This document shows positions 30,195 to 41,869 of a stretch of 64,000 nucleotides of DNA, one piece after another. How positions within the stretch are numbered: the stretch's first letter is position 1; the number at the start of each line of letters is the position of its first letter. The notes below the pieces were generated by a model. The model was not told the DNA's origin. It saw only the letters and a program-made list of their open reading frames with translations, and made no database searches. The stretch is from positions 10,664,001 to 10,728,000 of the forward strand of contig CM060731.1 of the NCBI GenBank assembly GCA_030704615.1, written 5' to 3'. Origin of the DNA: Takakia lepidozioides (lineage: Eukaryota; Streptophyta; Takakiopsida; Takakiales; Takakiaceae). A program made the translations under genes and the position numbers.

Positions 30195-33010
30195 ATGTTT
30201 CCTGATGAACTCCCTGGGATGCCCCCTGAACGGGAGGTTGATCATGCAATCGAGTTGATGTCAGATGCTGTACCGGTTGCAAGGGCACCGTACAGGCATT
30301 CAATTGCAGAAAATGAAGAATTAGAAAGGCAGTTGAATGACTTGTTGGAAAAGGGGTATATACGTCCAAGTAAATCCCCTTGGGGTGCCCCTGTAATGTT
30401 TAAGAAGAAGAAAGACGGAACTTTGAGACTGTGTGTGGACTATAGATGGTTGAATAAGGTCACCATCAAGAATAAGTTCCCTTTACCTCGTGTGGATGAT
30501 TTGTTTGACTATCTATATGGGAGTCAAGTTTTTTCAAAACTTGATCTTCGGTCTGGATATCATCAGATACGGATCAAGAATTTGATATACCAAAGACAGG
30601 ATTTCGATCTCGTTTTGGTCATTATGAATTCTTGGTGATGCCATTTGGGCTCAAAATGCTCCAGCAACATTTACTTATCTGATGAACTCTCTGTTCGAGA
30701 AATATTTGGGGAAGATGGTTTTAGTCTACATGGATGATATACTAATATACTCGAAGTCTGAGGAAGAACATGAACTGCATTTACGCTTGGTTTTAGACAT
30801 ACTAAGAGAGAACCACCTGTTTGCTAAGAGAAGCAAGTGTGAGTTCTTTGTAGACCACATGGATTACTTGGGATTTTGTATTTCCAAAGATGGAATTTCA
30901 ATTGATCATAAGAAAGTCCAGACAGTGGTTGAGTGGCCTAAACCAAGTGATAAGACTGAGGTCAGGAGCTTTATTGGGTTTGCTAGCTTCCTACGGAAGT
31001 TTGTTAAATCTTTTTCACAGATTGCAACCCCATTGACTGACCTGCTTAAGGACTCGAGTCCTATAAGCTTGAAGGATGTTTGGACAAGAGATTGTGATAA
31101 CAGTTTCGAGAAGTTGAAGTATGCCTTAACACATGCTCCTGTACTGAAATTGCTCGATCCTACGAAGGGAGCAATAGTACTGTGTACTGATGCAAATGAT
31201 CTTGCTATTGGAGTTGTGCTGATGCAAGATGGGCAAGTGATTGCCTATGAATCTCGAAAGATTAGTCCAGCAGAAAAGAATTATCCCACTCATGAAAAGG
31301 AACTATTGGCAATAGTTCATGCTCTGAAGATATGGAGGCATTACCTGCTTCCAGTTGATTTTGTGATAGAGACTGAGCATCAGAGTTTAAAATATTTGAC
31401 CACGCAACCTCATTTGAGTCAGAGGCAGATCAGGTGGTCAGAACTGCTTCAGCAGTTCCATTATGACCTAAAGTATGTCAAAAGAGAGAGAAAATGTGAT
31501 TGCTGATGCACTTTCTAGGAGACCATTACACGTTAATGTTGTCTCATGCATCAGTAGCACTATATTTCAAGACATTAAAGGTCAGTATGAGGTCGATGAA
31601 TTCTTCAAAGAGCCATTAAAGAGTTTGTCTTGTGATCAGAGAACTTCTATTGAGAAAGAGAAGTACCGGCCATACCTCTTGAGAGATGGGGTGTTATTTT
31701 ATAATGGTCGGCTTTGTGTTCCCCTGATTCCAGACTTGAGATTGCGCATTATTCATGACAGTCACAATATTCCAATCTCTGGACACCCGGGCTTTCAGAG
31801 AACCTATTGGTAAATACGGAAGCACTATTTTTGGCCGGGTATGAAGAGAGAAATTAAAGAATATGTGCAGAAATGTTTCCCATGTCAGGTTTCGAAGTCA
31901 GAGAGAGTCAGACCTCCTGGATTATTACAACCATTATCTGTTCCTGGATGGAATTGGGAGTCCATTAGTATGGATTTCATTGTGGCATTGCCCAGGACCA
32001 GAAGTGGCCATGACAGTATCATGGTGGTTGTAGATAGGCTGTCTAAGATAGCCCACTTGATACCTACAAGGATGAGTGCTACGGCATCTGATGTTGCATC
32101 CTTGTACATGAAAGAGATATTCAGGATCCATGGTCTGCCTCGGGAGATTATTTGTGACAGGGACTCAAAGTTCACAAGTGATTTTTGGATTGACTTGTTT
32201 AAGAAATTGGGAACCAAGGTGAAATTGAGTACGGCATTTCACCCAGAAACAGATGCCCAAACAGAAAGGACCAACCGTACAATTGAAGATATGTTGAGAA
32301 TGTACGTTGGTGAAAGACAGTCCTCTTGGGAACAATATCTGTATATGGTGGAATTTGCTTATAACAAGCATTTCCACAGTGCCATTGGCATGAGCCCATT
32401 TGAAGCTTTATATGGACGAGATTGCTTAGCTCCTGCTTCGCTTATCACACCACCATCAAATGTGCAAAGCGTGAATGACAGAATCAAAGAGATCCACTCT
32501 GTCCTAGATCTGGTGAAGCGTAGTATGCAGGCTGCACAAGAACGGGCCAAGTTCTTTGCTGATAAGCGTAGGACTTTTTGTGAATTTGCCATTGGTGATA
32601 TGGTGTTTTTGAAAGTTACACCTAAAAGAAGCAATCTAACACTAGGCAAGTGTTATAAGTTGTCACCAAGATTTTGTGGTCCGTTTAAAATCCTGGAACG
32701 CCATGGCACAGTGGCCTATGAGTTGGATCTGCCTCCAACATGGAAGATCCATAAAACTTTCCATGTCAGTCTTCTTCGGAGGTATATGTCGGACTCATCA
32801 CACATCTTGCCAACGTTGCCTCAAGCCATGAATGATGGTCAGCTAATGGCTGAACCCGAAAAGATTCTAGAAACGCGAGTAAAGCACCTGTGCAACCGTT
32901 CTTGGAAAGAAACATTTGATTAAGTGGTTGCATTACCCAGAGACAGAAGCTACTTGGGAGAAGGAAAATGAATTGACATTGAGTTACCCCTCATTTTCTG
33001 TCATTGAGGA
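30195..33010 (+). pseudogene. Pol (RT, RNase H, integrase, chromodomain) with several frameshifts
   Basis: RT begins in 30195-30638. Two small indels (about 30577 and 30650) move it to 30682-31506, which has YMDDILIYS and RNase H (CTDANDLAIG). A shift near 31480 leads to the integrase: HHCC finger interrupted by TAA at 31811-31813, then core 31841-32923 with SMDFIV, CDRDSKF and AQTERTN. A further frameshift near 32916 precedes the chromodomain LIKWLHYPETEATWEKE. At least five lesions make this Pol non-functional. Confidence 0.92.
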
Positions 33011-33038
33011 CAATGACCTGTCTTTGGGAGGGGGAGTT

Positions 33039-33749
33039 TGTTAGGTGCCTTGAACAAAGATCGAGACCTGTCGACCAGTTTGGCGAAGCAAGTGACTGCT
33101 AGAAGACCGCCGAACTGACAGTTGCAGGTCGAATGGAGCAGGCTCGCGTTCACGAACAGATCCACGATTAGGGATTTAAGAAAGTGGGCTTGGAGATGGC
33201 AAGAGTGGAGAAGAGAAAAGATGATGGTGTACAGGCATCTAGAGCAGATGTATTGACAGGAAACTAGCGTAGCATGGCGTGGTGGTTGGGTGGACCGGAC
33301 GTAGCCGGTGCTATGCTTTTTGGTGAGCAGAAAAGAAAAAGGTCGTGAGAAGAGAAAAAAGGATCGATCTGCACTGGTCTATGGTGATAGAATGTGTTGA
33401 TGCACGGTGTGGTGGAGGGGCGGACTGGACATCGTAGTCCAGTACTGTGCATAGATAGAATGGCATGAGATGAGTACATAGGTTGACAGGGAGATCTTTT
33501 GAACAAGGAATCAGGCCAGAGTAGGAGTGACGATCACTTGATCGATCTGTGAATTTGTAAATGAGGGAAGTGGAATAAGAATAGGGCCTTGGCTGGAATT
33601 CAGATATAGATGAGAGTCCGGTTGAAACAAAATCCCGAGCAATCAGTTTTCCTTGGAGTTTTGGTAAATTCCCTGTGAACAGCAAACCAAGCAAAGCGCC
33701 TGAAATTTTGTCATAGTTGGACAAAGAAAAGAGAGTCAGATCCTTTACA
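33039..33749 (+). repeat. 3' LTR of the LRR-inserted chromovirus
   Basis: 711 bp, TGTTAGGTGCC...TTTACA, followed by the CTCAA target duplication at 33750-33754. It has one copy of the 48-bp unit that is double in the 5' LTR. Confidence 0.96.
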
Positions 33750-33754
33750 CTCAA

Positions 33755-36122
33755 GTTCCTCATCAGTCTTGATTTGGCAACCAACAATCTCACCGGAAGA
33801 ATTCCACCTGAGCTTGGGCAATGCAGCGATCTTGCGTTTTTGAATCTGAGCGCTAACAACCTCGCTGGATCGATTCCACCTGAGCTATCGCAGTGCAGAA
33901 ATCTCACCACATTGAATGTTACAAACAACCTTCTGACAGGAAAAATTCCTTTTGAATTTGGGCAGCTCCAGAATCTCGTCACTCTGCTTGTCAGAAACAA
34001 TCAGTTGACGGGCTCCATCCCTCCCACAATCGGGAATTGTACGAAGCTAGTGAACTTCTCTGCGAAATATAACAACCTCACCGGTGAGATCCCTGCATCA
34101 CTGGGTAACTGCACCAAGCTCGAAGACATTGTTTTGGGTTACAATAGTTTGACTGGAATCATACCTCCTGTATTTGGAGAGCTACAACATCTCAGTGTTC
34201 TCTTCCTCAAGAACAATCACTTGTCGGGTGTCATTCCACGGGCCCTTGGGAACTGCCCTAAACTCTCCAACATCGGTTTCAGCGCCAACAAACTCACTGG
34301 AACCATTCCGGCATCACTGGGGAACTGTCCTGACGTCCAAAGCTTTCAACTTGATGACAACAATCTGACTGGCGTTATACCTCCTGAACTTGGCAGATTA
34401 CAAAAAGTCCAGTATTTTTATCTTTCGGGTAACGACCTCGAGGGGACCATCCCTGCTTCACTAGGGAACATGACAGGCTTGTTACAGATACACTTTAATG
34501 ATAACCCGCGTCTCACTGGAAGTATACCTCCTGAACTCGGTGAGCTACCAAAGCTGCAACAGATCGTTATTTACAACGCCAGCATCCAGGGAACTATCCC
34601 TGAATCTCTGGGAAATATCTCCTCTCTCGAATATCTTGTCCTCAACGACAACCAGCTTAGTGGCACCATACCTGCCTCTCTAGCTCGGTTACAAAATCTC
34701 ATCTCACTACTGCTCCAAAACAATCAGCTGACAGGATCCATTCCCAGTGTACTGGGGAAGCTGAGCACTTTGCAATCACTTTCCTTGAAGAGCAACCAAC
34801 TTGAAGGACTGATTCCCTCAGCTGTGGGTGGCATGACAAGTCTCATTTCACTGGATCTTTCGAACAACACTTTGAATGGTTCCATTCCGCAGGAGATGGG
34901 AAATTTGCGGCTGCTCAGCACGATGGTGTTGTCTAACAACAACTTATCAGGTACAATTCCAGATAGTCTTGGCAATTGTTCGGGTCTTGTAAATATAGAC
35001 CTGTCCAACAACAAATTCAGTGGTGGGATTCCAACCACCTTTGAGAGTTTTATCAATGCGACACGAATACGGCTCGGCAACAACCATCTTGGAGGAGACT
35101 TCGCACTTAATGTAGGACAGTTCAAATCGCTTCAAATTTTGTCCATCGCCAACAACTCATTCAGTGGAAGTGTCCCCGGATCTCTCTTGGACTGCAGCAA
35201 ACTCATCTTTGTTGATTTCAGCAGAAACCAACTTAGCGGAAAGTTACCTGACTACAGCATGAGATCATTGCCCAAGTTGCGCGTGCTTGCGATGAGATAT
35301 AATCAGCTGGAGGGTGAAATTCCAGCTTGGATTTGGAATCTTACTGCATTGCAAGTTCTTGACCTATCAAATAACAAGATTATTGGGGACTTCCCCGGCA
35401 CCAACTTGAGCCACCTACTAGGCTTCATCGATATTCAGGCAAGTACTGGAGGTACATCGCTGGACAGCTCTACTCTCTACGACCAAAACCTGCAGATCAC
35501 TGTTAAAGGTATTGACCTCGTTTTCACGGACGTTTATGTGCTTTTAACGTCCGTCGACTTGTCTGGAAATATGCTCGGTGGTCTACTCCCTCCAGACTTA
35601 GGGGTCCTGCAACAGCTGTTGTACCTGAATCTCTCGCGGAACACTTTCACGGGAGATATTCCTTCAACTCTTGCCAACATCGCTCCTCTAGCCTCTCTGG
35701 ATCTATCCAATAATCACCTCCATGGTGAGATCCCACAAGACTTCTCACTCTTAACCAATTTAGCAAATTTGAATGTCTCTAATAACAACCTTTCTGGTCC
35801 AATCCCACAAAGCAGGCACTTAGATACTTTTACTAATTCTTCGTACTCTCCTGGAAACCCTGGTCTTTGTGGTCCTCCACTTTCTAGACTGTGCGCGGTC
35901 ACTCCTGTGGCAGTAAACGCCACACATTTTTCTGACGGGATCAAATCCTTTTCCGATCTTGCTTCCATACCTGGTTTCGTTGTGGGTACTTGTATTGGCT
36001 TCTCCTCCGTGCTATTTCTCTTGGTCATGTTCTGGGACCCAGCTCGAAACTTCATATTGCTAAAGAAAACTCCTATATCTCGGACGTCACGAGACATACA
36101 CAGTGTACTTAAATCATTCTAG
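33755..36122 (+). pseudogene. LRR receptor-like protein, 3' part (about 25 LRRs, TM, short tail)
   Basis: Continues the LRR frame begun at 27042 (KFLISLDLATNNLTGRIPPEL). Plant-type 24-residue repeats LxxLxLxxNxLxGxIPxxLG run to about 35810. Then come an island-like non-LRR stretch (about 35430-35530), a Cys-containing cap (NPGLCGPPLSRLC), a membrane segment (FVVGTCIGFSSVLFLLVMFW, about 35976-36035) and a cytoplasmic tail of about 27 residues without kinase. This is the architecture of a cell-surface receptor-like protein that would signal through partner kinases in immunity or development. 524 + 2368 bp equals 964 whole codons when the element and one target duplicate are removed, so the reading frame was intact before insertion. 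Confidence 0.92.
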
Positions 36123-36961
36123 ATGACAGTCGAAACTTGTGGAGTTCCAGTCAACTATGTGCTCTTCTTTCTTCCTGAGGTATCCGACAGATATATTTTA
36201 CTAAGGGTATAGGCCTTAAGAGCGTCATTCGGAGGTAGGATCCTTCGAACATCCAGACTAAGGTTTGCATTGGTTGTTGTATATGACGATCTCTACTCAG
36301 CAGGACTAGTAGATGCAAACTAGTAGCAAGGCCAACACCCTGTACATGATTTTATGGATGGGAAGCCGTGGTGCAAATTTATGAATTCCCAGAGGAGTCT
36401 GGCAGGAATTTTTAAATCCGCACGCGTGAAATTGTGGCTACAAGCAACGAGACTTCTCGGTACCCTGACATTCGTTGCATATGTCGAAACTGTTCAATGG
36501 CTGGTGTGGCGAACTATAATGTAATGGAAACCTGTGAAGCTCGACTTTCTCCTTTGTCTTCTTGTCGATCCTACTGTAGTATTCTTTGAGCCAAGTTTTC
36601 GAGCGACGGCTTGGGGCCGCTATACTATTATACTACGTGGCAGGGGGCACTTGCATACTGGTCAACCTGAGCAGCGTGCAGCAATCCCGGGGGTAGTGAT
36701 GGCCTCTATTTTGTGTTCGAGGTGTACATGTGAGTGATTTGTGGATGTGGGTATGGCTGCCTCTCCGTGTGTGTCTCTGTTGCTCAGCAAAGACGTGCTC
36801 TTCCATAACTTTCTTGCAAGAAGTGAGGACTAAACTAACTCGGGAGAGGGAAGAGGGTAGCGAAGACATTGTTCATTTGAATTCACTGAGACATGCTTCC
36901 TCCGATTGCTAGTGGATAGGTTTACGTGGCAACCTGCATGCCACCAACCCAATTAACCTCA
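36123..36961. other. 3' flank of the LRR gene; no gene recognised
   Basis: No coding domain, RNA gene or repeat recognised. Short frames on both strands only. Confidence 0.4.
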
Positions 36962-37617
36962 TTAACCCTTAAAGCCCAGTGCCATAGCTTGACTTTTTCA
37001 GAAAACATGACACCTTAAGTGAAAAAAAGGTGTAGTTTTCAGAAAATTAACTTTTTAAAGAACTTGATCGCACATTAGGTGCGTACCTTCCTCCTGCATC
37101 CACCTCCCAAATTTGAGGCCAATCAGCCCCAGATCCACAAAATGCCACCGTTGAATGTGGGCCCCATTATTGGGCCCTTTTGAGAAACATATCCATTTTT
37201 GGTAATTTTTTAAAGATTTGAGTGACGGGATCAAATGGGATTGAGGCGAAATTAGCAGGGTTTCATCCCCTTGAGATCCCTCATCCAACAAGCCAAAAAG
37301 TATCCAATTTGGCCAATGCATGTGATGTTGCCACTTGGTCAAACCTGGAAAAATCCCATGTTTCTCTCCCACTCACATGCATGTGAAGAATGAAACAACG
37401 AGAATTACCTTTATAAAATCGTGACCCCCTTGCTTGCCTGACGAGACCTCTTTGCAACTTTGGCAGATCCGAGGCAATCCAGCAATGAATCTTGGTGTGC
37501 CAAGTGCCCAAGAACACTATATTTTTTTTTCACACAATTCCATGGAGAATGCAAAAAGTTATTCAGATTTTTCTAAACCCAAAAGCGCGAAAAGGGCTAC
37601 TGGGCGTTTAAGGGTTA
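36962..37617. mobile_element. MITE-like element with terminal inverted repeats
   Basis: The left end TTAACCCTTAAAGCCCAGT (36962-36980) and the right end ACTGGGCGTTTAAGGGTTA (37599-37617) are inverted copies with one extra base. The 656-bp interior has no meaningful ORF. The flanks allow a TA target duplication (Tc1/mariner- or PIF-like). A non-autonomous DNA transposon is the simplest reading. Confidence 0.6.
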
Positions 37618-39120
37618 TCCGTAGTGAGCTTGGGCCCTCTTAGTACTAATCACTGAGGTGCAGCTCAGCCATTTTTATAGTGGAAAATTTCGACCTAAAA
37701 AATAAAATGGAATATTTTCTCATAGATTCCGTATTTTTCATGGATGAAGTCTCCCAAATAAAAAATAAATTATGGATGAGTTTGTCAAATATGGATGATG
37801 TCAATGGGTGAAAGTACAGAGGAGGATGATTCTGATTTCAATGGATGAACAGAATATGTGGCTATTTCCTGCAAACCAATCGTGTTATTTTCCAAATTTC
37901 CAAAAAACTCAGCTGGTGCAGCTGTTGGATTGTAGTTCCAGGTTTTTTTTTTAAAATAATTTAAAAATAATTTAAAAATAATTTAAAAATAAGAGAAAGG
38001 GCAGCGGCCCTGAAGCGGTTCCAGGTTTCAGAATTGACACTTGCCCTTTTGCAACCATCTCTCAAAGAACTGATAATATATAGCTCCAGGAGATCAATCT
38101 TGCAGACAAGACATCCAGAGGCAAAGGTGCTTTGCTAGGCAGCGATGCAGATGTGGTAGTTCCACTTGCTGTGAGTATTTTGCAGATCAATAACCTAACT
38201 GGCAAACGTAGAGCTACACGCTCTCATTCGGTTAGAGCAGAGGCGCTCTAACCCGTAGCACACAGAGAGCACACAGCATTATGGTTGGTTCCGAGACGGC
38301 CGATGCAGCTCGCCCACTTATTACCCACCATAATGGCAGCTACGAGGCCCGGCGTTCCAAGGTACAGACTACAGACTAATCCGGATATCGGATCATAACA
38401 TTGGGGACTCGAGGATTCTTTGTACTACTTATTAATGTTGAGATCTCACAACAATATCGGCTTCAAGGTTCAAGACAAGCAGGGACCGAAAGTGACACAA
38501 AAAACTAAGTATCAGCAGTGAAGTGTGATGAGTGTGTCAACATGCACATGCTGGGTTACTGTCGAATGTCACGCAAGGGCAAATAAATTACAGGTGCCCC
38601 AAGTTCTGGCATTGAGTGAGATCCACCCAAATCGGCTTCCCCTAAGTTACTTCTCAGCCAACTTGAAGGCCCTCCGCCCGATTGGTCTTCGGCACGCCTA
38701 CTTGGTACAGCCATTGGCATGATTCACACCGGAGAGGGATACGTGCTACTACTTGGAGAGCTGTTCTTGGGTTGTCATCTTTCCATAAAGTCAAGCGCCA
38801 GCTTGCACAGAGTAGCCAGGAAATTAGGTTACTCTCAGAGACTCGGCAGATCCAGCATTTAATGGACGCTTAAGAATAATTTGCAGGATTTGATTCCAGG
38901 TGGGGACTAGATTATTGTAGTCATCACACTATAAGATTGGGACGTGCAAGCTGGTGCGCACTTCTCTAATTTCTTCTTAGAGTACTGGTTTCATCCACAC
39001 TGCTCAGTCTCTGGTATTTATTTGAGTTGTAGTACTTTTGGGGCGAGGCCATGCATAGTTCAACGCTAGGGCAGAAGTAAACGAGGCTGATTAATATCTG
39101 AACAGTAATATTTTAAAGCT
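37618..39120. other. Intergenic, with short A/T repeat and a hairpin
   Basis: 37938-37993 has about four copies of an 11-bp AATAATTTAAA unit. 38230-38253 forms a 9-bp stem (GGTTAGAGC / GCTCTAACC) with a 6-nt loop; it lacks other tRNA features. From about 38570 the sequence is paralogous to 51300-51700, the 5' flank of another DUF674 copy. Confidence 0.5.
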
Positions 39121-39139
39121 TCGAGATCCTGCAACCTCT

Positions 39140-40358
39140 CCGAAGCAGCTTTTGCGCCTATCTCCTACTATGGCGACTCGGCGAAAACTGTGGAAGTTAC
39201 TCTTTTGCGGAGAAGGGTGGGCAAGCAGGTCCTGTACTTGGAAGCGCGAAAGGATTCTCATGGGTTTTTTGACAATGCCTACCGGGGCGATAATGAAGGT
39301 TCTCTCAGAAGGTATGGTTCATCTGCAAAGATCTACGACTCTAGCCATAGATCCTGATCAAGTCATCAGTCACATGACATGTCTGCATTATGAGCTAACT
39401 TGAACTTGTACCAGTTGGGGTTAAACATTTGAGGGCTTGTGGCTTGTGTATTTCCACCCGCTTTTCTTCTGTGCACTGACCTGTTGAGTTGTACATGACA
39501 TGAATTAGGTCATGCTCCATTGAAGTCCCTTGGAGGCATTGCCAATGTTTTTCGAAGTGTGGAGAAACTTGAAGAATCATCATTATATGCCAAAGTCCAT
39601 ACTTCTGGATCCCAAGCCTGCGACTGGTTTTTCTCCAAATTTGCTGCGGATAGATTTGGCATCCCAGCCTACTTATTATGGATGTGACAAGGATATAATA
39701 GGTTGCAATGCAAGCTACCGACTCATCCATGATGTGCCCGTCATGCACACATATGGCAATATGAAGCGGGAAATGACGGTGATGACAAAGGAAGCAGAAA
39801 CGAATAAGCTCGTTGCACCTATAACTGCAATGTCAAAGGGAGGGTACGTGAAGAAGAGCATGACCTACATCGTCACCGACGATCTGGAAATTACACCGAC
39901 CAGTACAATAACCACTATTGTACTGCTCAACAAGCTGAAGGTGGAGACGATGGCTGAGCTTGAGAGTTGTGAGACCCATGTTGGGTCGGGCGAGGTATAT
40001 CCACATGGGTTTCTGTTGTGCACCGCAGAAAATCCTAAAACGTTCTAAAAGCTGGTAACTCAAGTATAACTGAAGTATATTGGAAGAATCAAACATGTAC
40101 ATGTATATCTGTGTGCATAATCAGCGAGTCACCCAGTGCTTTGACTCTAGAAGACGTTTCAAGCAAACCAAGAGTGGTAACATACAGCTCTCAGTCCTAT
40201 GATGCTTGCAGAACGATTTAATGGCTTATTGGATCTAAGAACTTCGCCTGGGTTTCATTATGTACATGTTTCGTGGCAATGCTTTGCAGGTTATCAAGTT
40301 ATTGAAGGCTTCTTTGACGACCAACAGCGTTTTGACCGAAGTGTTCGGGAAGATCTAG
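39140..40358 (+). pseudogene. DUF674 gene copy A, frameshifted, three exons recognisable
   Basis: Exon 1 ends at 39311 (CAGAAG|GTATGG). It encodes TVEVTLLRRRVGKQVLYLEA in one frame and FLTMPTGAIMKVLSEG in another, so it is frameshifted. Exon 2 runs from about 39510 to 39994 (ANVFRSVEKLEESSLYAK, shift near 39597, then LDPKPATGFSPNLL, TYIVTDDLEITPTSTITTIV, LLNKLKVETMAEL). Exon 3, 40290-40358, is intact (VIKLLKASLTTNSVLTEVFGKI, TAG). DUF674 proteins are land-plant proteins of unknown function. The central Cys region keeps one pair (YGC..IGC) but has lost the CPxC knuckle. Probably a recent pseudogene. Confidence 0.75.
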
Positions 40359-40689
40359 GCAAACCATATGTTCATGCAGAGGATTTGAATTTTGGATCGT
40401 AGCTCTTGGACGTGGACCCTTCCGTGCCAACCTCGGAAGGTTGTTAGTTGTTACATGCAAACGGAATGTCTGGCACATTAAGTGGGACTTGTTAGATGAG
40501 ATTTGAGGAGATAATCACTCTATGGATCATGAATGTATTTGATTGCATACATGATGATTCGTCCATATCAAGAACTTGCCTTTTGTAAACTTAGTATTAA
40601 TATCCAAGACGGAACACGCTTGTAGCTGCTGAGGTAGATCATGGCCAAGTTGGCCGTTGATTACATACTTTGTATTATCAGGTTAATGT

Positions 40690-41700
40690 ATGATCCAGGT
40701 CCTCGTTAATTCACTTTCCCGAGCTGCAGCTAAGCCGGGGCATGGCTACACGATATTGAGCCTCAATCCATGAACTATTTCCACACCTCGGACAGTTTTG
40801 ACCAGACGATATAGTCTTCAGGACGTTCAAACATTGAAGGACCGTACTATTTCTGCTTTTTGATTCAGAATCACAGACATAGGTAGGAGTTATCAAGCGT
40901 CACAAAGCTCTCAGATTATAGATCAGACATGGCTCCCAACGAGTTGAAATGCACCTGCATTCCCCAATTCAGCTAGACCTAATTTAGTGAAGACTTAGGT
41001 GAGTAGGTAATAGGAGGATCGGTTTTTCAACGGAGAAGATTCATAAATTATGTTGAGGTATGACAGAAATGGATCTCCATGGGAACCTGGTAAGACCTTG
41101 GACCGCATAGTGAGATTTTTTTACCGCAGACTCAGATCTTTTGGTGATGTATATGAGTGCGCTAGCTAGAATGGGCTTTTCATGCGATCGTCAAAGCAAC
41201 AGCATCGGCACTGCTCTCATGCCCTTTCCCAGTGACATATTTCAAGGACAGGATTTCAGTACTCACTAATTCAGTTGTGCACATATCTTTGGACTGAGTT
41301 AACAAGCTGATAGATTTCTTCAATCAATACTTGACCAGATTCTAGTTTCCAGAGATCCAGTATGCTAGTTAACACGAACATGACTGTCGCACGAATGTGC
41401 CACAGGAACAGCTTCTTGGTACGTACAAGTGAGACACCATCGATCACAACTGCAAAGGAGTCCGTAAACTCGAAATTTGACTAATCAACATAGCCCCTAT
41501 GCGGATCATAGCTTCATTAATGAGGCTCGTAGGCAGGTAGTCTGACGTCACATGCAATATGCACTGGCGTGTGCCACGGATATGGGCTGGTCAAGAAAAA
41601 CCTTCCTGAAATACCCTTTTATGCTACGAGTATTGTTCGAGCACCGTGAAACTGGACAATATTATAAGCTCTCACCTTCAATATATAGCAATCTAAAGAG
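40690..41700 (-). pseudogene. DUF674 remnant (copy H), partial duplicate of copy B
   Basis: On the minus strand, 40990-40890 resembles the start of DUF674 exon 2 (GAMSDL..). 41100-41700 is paralogous to the first intron of copy B (42960-43520), sharing the AACAGC(A/G)TCGGC and CATGCCCTTT words. Exon 1 is lost and exon 2 carries stops. 40359-40690 between copies A and H shows nothing recognisable. Confidence 0.55.
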
Positions 41701-41869
41701 CGCGTATTCATAAACTGGGATTGGAGCAGGGCAAGATGGCCCACTTGTCTGATCAATCGATGTTACAGAGAATTTGTAGTATAGATTTCTCACAACTCAC
41801 TTGGGCAAAATTTTCAAGACTGTCATTCTTTCGTCCCAAAAACCTGGTTGAGTATGCCAGACCCAGATG

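Larger units (their letters stand above)
27566..33749 (+). mobile_element. Full-length chromovirus inserted in an LRR gene
   Basis: Complete LTR element: 5' LTR 27566-28323, primer site 28326-28338, gag, protease, RT, RNase H, integrase, chromodomain remnant, purine tract GGGAGGGGGAG (about 33026-33036) and 3' LTR 33039-33749. LTRs start TGTTAGG and end TTTACA. The flanking host sequence CTCAA is duplicated (27561-27565 and 33750-33754). The LTRs are almost identical apart from a 48-bp duplication and a few small indels, yet the coding region has several frameshifts and stops. It is a different lineage from the chromoviruses at the window ends. Confidence 0.96.

Noticed and set aside
38221-38260. 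tRNA-like hairpin GGTTAGAGC..GCTCTAACC
   Set aside because: It resembles a D-arm word, but no acceptor stem, anticodon arm or GGTTCGA T-loop is present nearby.
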